From contig OX578140.1 of NCBI GenBank assembly GCA_951213105.1, forward strand, positions 118,155,653-118,219,652: a stretch of DNA of 64,000 bases, read 5' to 3'. The notes beneath the pieces were generated by a model. The model did no database searches, was not told where the DNA came from, and saw only the letters and a program-made list of their open reading frames with translations. The translations under genes and the position numbers were made by a program. Shown in pieces: positions 1-12,500 of the stretch. Source of the DNA: Amaurobius ferox (lineage: Eukaryota > Arthropoda > Arachnida > Araneae > Amaurobiidae). How positions within the stretch are numbered: the stretch's first letter is position 1; every line of letters starts with the position of its first letter.

Positions 1-387
1 GTTGCTTGGGAAGCTTTCGGGAGATGCGGAACTTCCCTGTAAAAACACGATGGATCTGTGAAACATTTTCATCCCTGCTTTTTATTCGCTCTCAGTGCAT
101 TCCTCACGTTCATTTTTTAAATTTAAGGAGGTTCGTAAGGTGGACGGCGGTGACACAGACGATTTCCTGCTCTGCAATTTTTTTCTGTATGGGATTTTTT
201 AATTTCATGCACGATTTGCACAAGTGCACGTCCTATTTCATGCCCTGAATATTGTTATTTCTTTGCTTTTTTCACTGATTTAGTATCTGCTGTATAGTCC
301 TACCTGTGATTTATGATGTCTGTATATAAAAACTAAAGAATAATGTTTTGCCAAAATTTTTAAATTTGCCATTTTATCCATATACAG
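1..387 (+). other. DHX37 intron, 3' part
   Basis: This is upstream intron ending in a pyrimidine-rich tract and AG at 386-387. An 80-codon open frame (6-248) resembles no DHX37 segment and has no obvious protein character. No other feature is seen. Confidence 0.6.
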
Positions 388-575
388 GGGAATATTCTGC
401 TAAAGCCACTCCACTTGGGGAAGCAATGGCCCGTTTTCCACTAAGTCCACGCTATGCAAAAATGCTTATTCTATCTTACAAGCATAAATGCGTTCCTTAT
501 ATTATTGCACTTGTATCTGCGATGACTGTCCCCGAAATCTTTATGAGGTCTGCTTCAAGTGATGATGAGAATAAA
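388..575 (+). CDS. DHX37: DHX37 exon a (winged-helix region)
   Basis: The exon begins after AG at 386-387 within a Gly codon (one base comes from the previous exon) and ends phase 0 before GTAAGT. It encodes the segment with [20 protein letters not shown] and [14 protein letters not shown], which follows the second RecA domain in DHX37. The acidic Ser/Asp tail at the end is a linker that varies in the family. Confidence 0.93.
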
Positions 576-3500
576 GTAAGTTAAAACTTGCATAAATCTT
601 TAATTGTTTTGTTAGTTTACTAAATTTGCTCATCGGAAAAAGAAAACATTCTGGAATATATTTTTAAAATGTTTTATTGCATTTTATTGTTGATTATCAA
701 CAAATTCTCATAACTTGTACTTTGTTAATGCTCATGGTGTAATAAATATTATAGAAATATTTTTGCTTATGTCAGCTATTCCATTTTGACAGAAGGACTC
801 AAGGACAGGAGTTTAGCAAAGTTCCCAGGAGAGGATAAATAAATCTCTTTAAACTTCTAGCAAATAGATAAGAGAAAAAAAAAAGAGTTTCATTTTTGGA
901 TATCGTTTACATCTAGAGTGTACTATTTAATTGCACAAAATCTAGTACCCTGATATAAATTGCATCAATTTTCATGTTTTCTGTATATTTTGTGCTGATC
1001 TGCGCCAAACTATTGTAGGCCTAAGCCATACAGCGCATTAACATGCAAAATTTCGTATTTATTCTAATGAAGGAAATCGAAATTTTATTGTACTCCATGT
1101 GGTGTTCCACAATACCCTGTGTTAGGGCACTATGGAACAATTGACATTACTTTAGATTTTAAATCTAAGCAGTTTTTACTAATCCTAATTTATTTTATAT
1201 ATTCTTATAGCCAGCGAATTTGCAATTCTAAGGAATTGACCAACTACATATACTTTATACCATGAACAATACCACTACATGCTCTGGCGAACACAGAAAA
1301 TTTTCATTAAAATGCTCTAACTACTTCAATTATGGTTTTGACTAATTTATTTTTATTAAAATGTTGTAATTCCCCTTGTGTTTTGACAAACCACTTTTTT
1401 GTACAATACTCATTCACTTCAGGTTTGGAGAAACCAATTTTCCTTAAAATACTCATACCTCATTTCTGGTCTTGACAAATCAATTGAACTTATAGGGAAA
1501 CAACATAATAAATCACAAATTAATGAGCAACAAATAACTGATAACTTGCATTAAATGTCAGAAAGATTCAATCCTGGCAGGACTATGCCAGTAAAATTGT
1601 GTTAACACCCATGCAATCGTAACTGAATATTTTCCAACATACACATATTATTCATGTAAACTAGTAGTCCCTTGCTGAAATATCCCCAATTCAGTTTTGA
1701 AATGTAAACCAAAAGCTCATGGCAGACACAATTATTGAAGAGTGGTGAAACAATTTACAAGATGAGGTGGTATATTAGAGATGAAAATGTATGGTATATT
1801 ATAGAAATTAAATGCCTGTTTGTAAAAGTAATTTACAAACAGGCATTTAATGCACTACCATACACAACACACATTTTATGAATCTTACTTCATATCATTA
1901 AAACTGCTTATAGCTTGTGGCTATGCACACTTACACATTTCTATTAGAAGTCTGTAAGTAAAAGTACTTTCACTCAAAAATTCAATCTCTGACATTCTCT
2001 GGTCACAACAGGCTACAATATTCTTACCAAGTGATCAAAGAATTTGGACATTTAAGTCAATGAATTATCCTAGTATCTCCATAAATATAAATTCAAATTA
2101 AGTTTTATCATTTAATAATAGATTTACTAATTAGTAATACAAATTAATTTTGTTTTCAGAATGAGGAAAGGACAGGAATTAGAAAAATTAATCCTGGAAC
2201 TGTAAGTATTTGTGTGAAGCTCATAGACTTTTCTTTTAACACTTCTTAATTCCTTATTGTTGTAATATGTTTTTCCACTTTAGGGAAAGTTATTGGAGTT
2301 GGGTGATGCTACAGTGTTGTTAAGAGCAGTTGCGCTGTTTGAAAAATCAAAGAATAAAATCAAATTTTGCATTAAAAATGGTATCAGGCACAAGGCTATG
2401 GTTGAAGTTCATAAAATGGCTCTTCAGCTAATTAGAGAAAGTAAATATATTTTGGAATAAATTATTTAATATATTTTGGTAAAAAGTCATTTTTCATCTT
2501 GAGTTTTCTATGATTTAATTTTTTATGGTTTCATTTTTCCTATTTTTTAACGATTTTGAGTAATGTCTGTGTATAAATTTTTCTGCATAATTTATTATCC
2601 TTTTATTTGTGCTTCTGCAATAATTAAATTATGAATATTCAATAGCAAATTGAATTAAATGAGAATACATTTTTGTAATAGAGTCAGTAATTCTTAAATA
2701 CAAAATCTTCTATAAAAAAAAGTAGAATATAATAAAAATTAACAGTATCACTTTGTTTTGAATACAAAATGAACCTCTTTTATGAGAATAGAAAAAAAAA
2801 CAAAATTATCACCAAAGGCAGAATAAAGATTTTTTTCCCTAAGATCAAAACTTGTTTTGTGTTGTTAACACTAATTACTTTTCCTGCAATACATGGTAAT
2901 ATTTAGGGAAAGTATTGGCATCATGTCAAAAATTGGAACTTTAGTTTTTAAGTTTTTAGCAAATCTAGATATTTCAGGCACTCTAGAACACACACACACA
3001 AATTTTGGCATGTGTGCATGTGTTTGTGCAATGTAATGTATCCACTCTAACTCAAATGTTATTTCACAAAATTTGGCAGGTAAAGTCACTTGTTACCGTG
3101 GTGATGATTAGATTTGTGTAAGATTTTAAAAATCCCCCCCCCCCAACCCCCCCAAGATGGCCTATCTAAATCTAGAACAAAATCCTAAATAATCTTATGT
3201 GTTAACAATATGCATATTTTATATGTTATTATTGACAAAAAAAAATAATAAAGTCAATTCCATCACTCTAGTATGAACGGTTCATGAGACATTTCAGTTT
3301 TTGTTTGAAAATATGTCAATTCGCTAAGTGAAAATAAAAATTGAATAAATCGAAATTGAATTAATGTGCAAATTCAATGTCATTTCCAGTAAGTGTCAGT
3401 GTTATTTTATGCAATTAAACTGGATTTAATGCATTATGAAAGAAAGAAGATAAATTTGAATCATAGTCATGCAAATCATGTGCTGCCCACATCATATATG

Positions 3501-6500
3501 CTCACACACACACACATATGTGTATATATATATTTTAAGAATTTTAATTTACTTGTATTATATATACTTATACTGCATTTTTAACAAAGTACATTTCACA
3601 GAGTCTTAAATAGCTAATATTTCATAATAAATATTTTATAGAGGATGTTTGTCTGTCTGTGTGTGTCATTTGTAGTTGAAAATCTAAGCTTTGGACAACC
3701 GTGAAATAATTGAATTAGTTTTTAGTAATTTTGTGAAGCATGATTTTGAGGTATTCACACAAATTGGTTCTTTAGCAATCAAAAATATTGTCACAAGAGC
3801 TTCCAATTCAACATCATTAGAAAGATTGAAGAAAATTAATTTTAACAATCTTTGAACCAATTCCTTCTTAAAAACAATTCCTTCATATTTCTTTTATTTA
3901 TTTTTAATACACCGTTATTTTATACTTATTTTGCTGCATTAAAAAAAGGCACAACTTTGTAGTATGGCAAAAATATAGACGAATATCTTCGCATTCTAAC
4001 TTTTTTTTATTACTCTATTTTGAGATTTTCTGTTAATTTTTAACCAAATCTACAGTGTGCAAAAAAAGTATAAGGACAACATATAATTGAATTAAAATAT
4101 ACTTTATTTTCACTTTATCAAAATGAATGTTTGATATTTCTGACCTCTAATATGAAATTATACAATAACATTTACAACACATAAAACAACAAATATGAAC
4201 CTTACAAAAGTTAACCTTATAAAGATTATCACTAAAGAAAATATAGAAAAAGTATAAGGACATGTTCTAAATTACTTAACATTTCTCTTAATAAACAAGA
4301 AAACAACCTTTTTTTTAATTACTTGAATAAGCCAAGAGGTCATCGATGCTGAAAGTTCTTTTTAACGTGTCTATGGAAATGTCATTCCAAGCTTGTTTGA
4401 TGGCTAACACAAGTTCCTTTTTACACTGATATTGTGTGCCATTTTTATAAACTTCTCGGACTAGAAGGCCCCATAAATTTTCCATTGGATTGAGATTGAG
4501 ACTCCTGTCCGGCCGATCAAGTAAATTTACCGAATTAGCTTCAAACCAGAGTTTTGAACTCTTAGAAATGTGTATGGAAGCTTTATCCTGTTGGAAAATA
4601 TAGTTTCCTGAAGTAATTAGTGGGGCCTCAGGTAACAAATGTTCACCTAAGATATCAACATATTTGTCAGAGTTCATTTTGTAGTTGATAAAGACTATAT
4701 GCGTGGTTCTATTTGCTGCAAAAATGCCTCAAATCATTACTTTGTCCCCACCGTATTGACGTTAGGAAAAAACTTCTTTGGTTGTACTCAGATTATACCA
4801 AAAATAGCGAAAACCATCTGGCCCATCAAGATTGAACTTCTTTTCGTCCGAAAAGATTACATCAGTCCATTTTGAACCGAGAGAAATGTTCCTGTTTTCG
4901 TTTCTTATGTTCCTTTTAAGAGGCGGATGCAACATTAACTTTCCATACCAAATATTCGGATGTTTATTCAAAACATTTTGAACTGTTCGTGTGGAACATG
5001 GTAAGTCCAAATTTCTTCTACCTTCATTTGCAGTTTCTTTTTTTCTTGCAAGCTCTTCTTACAACCCTTATTTTCTGTCAATGAGTTAGAATTTCTTGTC
5101 TTCCAATTCGTTTTTTCATTCCATACATTCAAGGTTCTTTTAGAAAATTATAAACTACGGTTTTAGATCTTTTAATTTTTTTGAAATTTCATGCCCACTC
5201 AATCCACATTCTTTAAAAACAAGAATTTTCCCTTTTTCAAATTCAGATAGATGAATTCCTATTGGAATCGTACAAAAAATCTTGAAGAAATGAGAGAAGT
5301 GTAAATTTTGTTTGGAAACCCAGTCTTTATATTTGAAATGGTCATTTTCTGCTTTCAAATATGCAAATTTACTATAATTTTAGATGAAAATATAGTTGTT
5401 CTTATACTTTTTTCAAAGATCATATGAGTTTAAAATTTATAAAGTAAATTTATACATATTTATTTTGGAAAATTTAACTAATTTACATGAAAAAGAACTT
5501 AATTATATCAATATTTTTACCTAAGAAATTTGCATACATTTCCGTCTAAAAAATTTCTAGATTTGATGTGTTTTCGCTTATCCTTATACTTTTTTCACGC
5601 ACTGTATGCAAATTTTGATTTTTGATACCCCGGGAAAAGGTCTTTATTTTCACTGTTTGGATGGTTGCTATGCATTAAGCTGAACATTGTTATGGGGGAA
5701 AGTGGATCTTAGTGCACATGCATGGTATCAAATAGTTGTGCACAACTGATTTTTATTGTACTGAATGAAGGAAATTAGTTCAAAACATGCAATTTGGAAA
5801 TTAGGTGGTGTTTTTTGTACCTGTATTATTTAAGTAGCAAGCTTTTAATTAGAACTGGAATAATGCTGGGTAATGTGTTTTAGTTGAATGTAATTGTTAA
5901 ATTGTAATCCTAATATAGCTCTAATAAAAATAATTGTATTTATATGTTGAAGCTTAAACTCCTGTTATTCATTAAATTTTCTGGTAGAAAGGAAGCATGG
6001 GGCCCATTGAGAGTAATTTAACCATAACCTTTGCGGTACTCCAACCACTCTTTCATTCAAAGGACAATTAAATTTTATTCTGTAATGAAGCTTATTTATA
6101 ACTTTTTATTATATGGGTATTCATAAATAAAAGTTAGAATGTATATAAATTTTGGTTATTATTAATAAAATTCGGATTTGGCCAGCCATAGGCTCAAAAT
6201 TATGTCTCGTACCCATTGTTTTTAAAAAGTTGCCTATTTCACACTTTTTGAGAGAAGAATTATATTTATATAGTAGGATTTGTATGTTTTAAAAATAATA
6301 TAATGCTCTCTCCAACATTTTTATGTAAACCATATTATTTTTTAATCTTATTTGAAGCACTACAACTGTAAGTCTTGCAGTAATACTTTTAAATACTTAA
6401 TTAATAACCTGACTAGGAAACATGAAACAATTAACAGCATAATGAGTGCTTTCACTATCAATCTGCTTCTTAGCAAAAAAAAGAAAGAAAATCGACAGAA

Positions 6501-9500
6501 GAAATTAAATAAAAAAAGACAATGGTTAATTAAAAATCTATTAGATATAGTATCATATTTTTTGAAACATTTGCTTATGGTAATGAAATAGGTTGTGTAG
6601 AAAGCCCAGACCACACGACCAACCCAAAGGCTTATGGTAGCTTTCTGTGTGGCCGGGAAATAGGTTGTGTGTAAAATTTTGAAGTAGATAAATGAAAAAT
6701 TTATAAAAATAGAAAGACACTAAAAGTTCACTATAGACTTTTGTCTAGAAGTGGGGCTACTGAAAGTTATTTGCACTCAACTACCAATCAGATTATTTGT
6801 TCAGCATTACATTACAGATAGTTGGTAATATATATAATAAATTGCTTATCCAAAATTTTTATAGAATTCTAATAATTTTTGTTTTGATAATGTGTACATT
6901 TTGCTTTTAATTTTCTAATCATATGCACAGCCTTTAAAAATGATTTTGTTGAAATTGTTGCTTGATTGTGTATTATAAAATTATTTTTGTACATTTTGCT
7001 TTCCATTTTCTAATCATATGCACAGGCTTTAAAAATGATTTTGTTGAAATTGTTGCTTGATTGTCTATTATAAAATTATTTTTATAGTGAATCGAGCCTT
7101 TAAAGATTTGTCATTACCTTTTGAGCTGACCTTTGATCCACCAAATGAAGAGCAAATAGAAATATTACAAAAGATTTTGACAACTGGTTTTACAGATCAT
7201 GTTGCAAGGTACGTTCTGTTGATCAATATATTTTTCTGTTTACCAAAGCTATGGTTTTTTATTACTTTTTATTAATTTTGTTTTGTTTAACTGAAATATT
7301 ATTTTTTAATACTGTATAATGATTAGCACTTTTGTGTTTCATTCTACACACTGCAATTTCAACAATATTTGCCAAATTTTATACTTTGAAATAGTACACT
7401 TGTATACAAGTTTTTGTTCAACATCACATCTGCAATTTAATCTACAAACATATTTTCAAGATTTAAAATGCAGCCACCACCACCACTTTTTAATTCAACT
7501 GTTTATAGTCATTTCAGTTAGTGTTCAAAATTAATAGTTCTACAAATTGTGTGTTAACGTATTTGTGTATGCAGTATGACCTTGAAAATGTGGAAAGTCT
7601 TTATGTTTTATTGTCGAATATACAAGAAAATATATTGTCTTTACTGTGGGGACCTGAAAAATCCTCAAATTTTATTGCGACAGTGCTTTTCAAACTAATT
7701 ATTCCAATTGAAAATTATAGGGAGATATTCGTAACGTGTATTAATTCCCCATATCTTAGTAAGTTAATTGGGATGTGGAGATCTTAATTTTAAATCTTAC
7801 AAAATAATTCCAAATATGGACTGAAAAATTAGTCTTGATTTTTTATCTAAGAAATTAAGACATCCCGCTTTTCCTACCATATAAGATCAATCACCATAAA
7901 GGTGCATAACCAGAACTTCTGGTTCTAATGTGCGAAGATTCCAATTAATTAGATTAGGCCATATAAAATAACAGTCCAATTTAAATTTAAAATAACACAT
8001 TTATTATATTATTAATAAAATCTATCTCGGCTAAATATACATGCATATAAATGTTGCAACAATTCATATCATTTCGTAATATATTCAATGCTAATTATCA
8101 AATTGGTCACATACTCATTTTAATATAAATTCTCAGAAGTAGCATTTGCTAAAATATGAATCACTCAATTTTATATATATATATATCTAGCATTAAGCAT
8201 ATTCAAGTTATTATCAAAATAAAATCAACATTCACTTTATATACATATCTATACAATCTCATCATTATTAATCAATCAAATTATCACTATCAGTTTAACC
8301 TTTTCTCAAGTGGACCGGGTATTTAAAATCTTAAATTGCACTTTTAATTCTAGATTCTCAATATTTAAATTTAATTATGTATACTTTAACTTTCATTATC
8401 GGTTATAAAATCATTCATTAATTTTGGCAACTCACCAGAGTCTGTGACATCCAGATATCCATCACATTTGACCAGCACTGAATATTTACTTTGATTTTGT
8501 AGTCAAGACCATAAAATATAAGCACTACTATTCTCTTGATTTTGCAGGTCTCTCGATTTTACCAGGCACTTAAAATTCATGTTGACACTTTAGGCAAGTC
8601 CTTAAGATGTAAGGTACTAAAATTCGTTGAAACTTATAGCAAGTCCTTCCTTCTGCATAGCACGGGCATTTCTTTTTAGGCTTGACACGTCCATCAGATT
8701 CCTTCTAGATAAAGCGATCACTGCTTCCATTCAACTTCACTGGTATGCTTTGAAGATTTCCTTCAGTCAACAGGTTCAATAGAATATCGATGAGCGAGAA
8801 AAACAACGGGCTTGAGTAGCTGCCCTTTGCTGCGAAGTGCACGTTGGCTGTACACTTTTGAATCGAACTTCAAATAGTTCTCAAAGTATTCGTAAGCATT
8901 TTTATGAAACTTCAGTTGTTCAGTTTAATCTTCCTTTAAGAATAAGGAATAAGTCTTTTGAGAATTATTTAGATTTCTGTGCATACAGATTTTATCAATC
9001 GAAGCATTCAGACTCTTGAGATTATCTGCTTCCAATCAATATGCAGGACTCGTTCAGGACAGAGCTCCTAAGAATGTCCTTCCTCCGTGGATGCCAAAAG
9101 TCGAGTCCTTAAAAAAAGTCATATTGATCAGAAATTAGGACAGCGAGGAAAACAAGTCCTCACCACCCGAAAAAAAATTGCCATCTCCTTGTAGTACCTA
9201 GTCCATGCCCTGCACCATGTATTCTCTCGCCCATTAATATAGGTGTGAACAGGCTCTAACTTCTGTGTTGTATCATTGCGTCTTGCGTTGTACATGCATT
9301 GTCATGTGATCACCATTCCTTGTGATTCTGTGAGGTCCTGTCTTCAAGAAATAAAGAAAGGAAACAAAATGCAGTGTGATACTCTGCTTCGACCTTGGTC
9401 AGTAGAAGCGAGGGATCTAGGAGTTTCTATTTGCACTAAATATCATATGCTGACAGCTTCACTGCCTTTAATTGGCACTTAGCAGAGGCTACGAGAATTC

Positions 9501-12500
9501 TCTTTTATATTCCTCGTGCAAATAGCAATAAAGTCTTTGTACAACTTTTTGCTGGATTTTGTTATCTGTGTGAAGGCCATCTGGTTGGTCTCTATTCTGA
9601 GAATTTCAGAATATGGCACAGCTGCATGAGAGTTTTCTCAGAAATGCACTTTCTCCTGTGAAAGTAACTTTCTTAGAATTTTCATGATGGCTGCTATGGG
9701 CATAAATTCTTATCCTTTTCAATTCCGCTAAAGTACAGATACAGGCTTCCATTATGTCACCCAATTCGTCACACACGAATGTAAAAAAAAACATAAATGC
9801 ACAAATATGTCCAGTGAATTTTTTGTGAAAAATTCGTTTTTCCGTTCAGGCTTTCTTTCAGACCTCTGCATGATTGTTGATTCAGTAGCGTTTGTCTGGT
9901 CAGCGCACATAAAGTAAAATGTGCGGACCTAAAAGCAAATAGCCGTTTCCTTCAAAAGTCTTGAGTTCAAATCAGTGACAAGACAATGATAATAATGAAT
10001 TTCTCTAAGTCCGGGTAAAACAGGCATCGTTGATATAGAAAAATAAGCTTTTATTGCAGCATGACGAGGAATATCAAAAGTTACAGAATAACATCTGGTA
10101 AGGGCAAGGTATGTGAGATGGAGCACCCTGTGCAACCTGTCTCTATGAAAATTGTCTCGCCTCTCTCAAAAAAGCGTGTCACCTTCATATATATCTTTAG
10201 ACTCTATCACTGGACCACCCGGTACCAGGCCCCTTTAGAATCTTTCTCATGCCCTGTATGTCAGAGACCACCCTGGCCTCCCCATCCGGAATTATCTCTT
10301 CCCTGCATTGATGACGGCTGGAAAGGATGCATTTCTTGGAAATCAGCATCTGATGATAAAGTTTTATCGTTCTGTTTTCCAAAACTGCAGCACATGTGGT
10401 CCCAGGGTGTATGACCTCAGAAGACGTTAGGAAATGGTTTGAAAAAAAAAGTTCGAGGAATACTGTATTCCTTACATTCTTATTTCACTGTGACAAGAAT
10501 TTTATATAAATTCTAAAAATGTCTCATTTGGAGTTTAAAGTAGATTTATAAAGAATATTCATCTTCCTTTCAACTGTACTCTCTACAATTTTTGTCATTC
10601 ACTCTTAATTCCTCTATCTTGCATGAAAATATCAAATGATATAAAATTAAACCTCTGTTTAATAAAAGAGTTGAAATATCTAATCTAAGAACCTTGTTAA
10701 ATGAAAAATTTATTAAATTAATTAAACTTTTTATCATTGTCAAAACTTCTGTTTCAATGAACTAATTGTAAATAATTAGTAATATGGGGTGTTATAATTC
10801 TAAAAAGTATAATGTTACAGTGATTATTAAATTATGTACTATAGTTTATCTTCTTAAATAATAAAAGGCAATGTCTGTGTGTATGTGTGTCTTATACACT
10901 AGGTTCAGCGACCGCACATTGGAGAGCTATGAAATTTGGTAATCGGAGACTGGGGGGGGGGGGCATGCCAAAACCGATTTTTAAAATTTTAATTATTTTT
11001 GTTGTTGTTGTTACTTAATGTTTTATGAGATTTTGACCATTTTTTGCCCTTTTTGCCCTTTTCTCCACCATCCAGATGTCGTAGAAAAAAATATATCAAT
11101 TTCAAATCTCAGGAACAAATTTTAATATTTTTTAAAGATTTTTAAAAAGTCACTTTCGGTTCAAAAAAACGAACTTTAGATTTTAAATCCTCTCATCCGA
11201 AAAAAGTATCGAGATTTTCGACTAATAATTTACATTTTTAGATAGCTCAAAGATCAGGCATTCTTACAAGCCCAATCTGGTCAAGAAATAATTATAAATA
11301 GCCGCAGGATCCCGATTTTAATGAACTGATGTTCTCGACGTCTTTACACCGAAGAGTTCCCATTTACCCTGCGTGTGCAGCAGGTGACGTCACTCCATCC
11401 ACGGAGATCGTGCATGGGGTTACGAGAAAAAGGAGAATATTTTTGAGTTTTATATATGTTTGAATGCTTTTGTGAAGTGTGTCGCTATTTTGAATGTTTG
11501 ATGTATAGAATGGAACTTATACCATGGAAATTTTGGGAGATGGTAAATTTGTCAAGAAACGGCATTTATTTTTTTGTTTGAACATTTTTGCTAGCGATCG
11601 TGCATCGGGTTAGAAAATTAAGTGATATTTTAAATGATGGAATTAAGAGCTTAGCATATGGTCATTATAAAATTTAAATGATTGAATTATGGTGGATTGA
11701 TGAATTTTTTAAATGGATATTTTAAAGGATGGAACAATGGAATGAGGATGATGGAAGAGCTTAGCATATGGTCATTATAAAATTGAAATTAGTGAGCGGG
11801 AATTGCACTCGGTAGGCCTGGGTTCGATTTCCGCCACTGCCAAAACTGCCGCTGTGTTTACGTGGAGTACGATCACGTTAAACATGTGGGTCCATAAGTC
11901 CTTCCGAGAGGTTGGTGATAGGGGAAAGAGAGTACAGTCCCTGTGGATGCATCTCCCACTGGGTTTCGGTTTAAATTTGGTGAATAAAAAGAAAGTTATG
12001 GAGATTGTCGCGGAGGGCGAAGTAGCCCAGTGGTCCGTAAGTCCTTCAGAGAGGTTAGTGGTAGGGGAAGGAGGGTACGGTCCCTGTGGATTCCAGTCTA
12101 AATTGGGTGAATAAAAAGAATTATGGAGATTGTCATGGAGGGGGCGATAGCCCAGTGGTTAGCGTGCGGGAATTGTGCTCAGTAGGCCATGGTTCGATTC
12201 CCGCCACTACCAAAACTGCCGCCGTGTTCACGTGGAGTACGATCATGTTAAACATGTGGGTCCGTAAGTTCTTCCGAGAGGTTGGTGGTAGGGGAAAGAG
12301 GGTACAGTCCCTGTGGATGCATCTCCCACTGGGTTCCGGTCTAAATTGGGTGAATAAAAAGAAAGTTATTAAAATTGTCACGGAGGGCAAAGCTCAGTGG
12401 TTAGCGTGCGGGAATTGCACTCTGTAGGCCTGGGTTGAATTTCCGCTACTGCCAAAACTGCCGCTGTGTTCACGTGGAGTATGATCACGTTAAACATGTG

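Noticed and set aside
1807..1851. Pre-miRNA.
   Set aside because: Stem too short (20 bp) and loop only 5 bases; a microRNA precursor needs a longer arm.
8837..10414. A host gene made of several short exons in the first large intron.
   Set aside because: No splice-compatible series and no recognisable domain; more likely an unclassified repeat.
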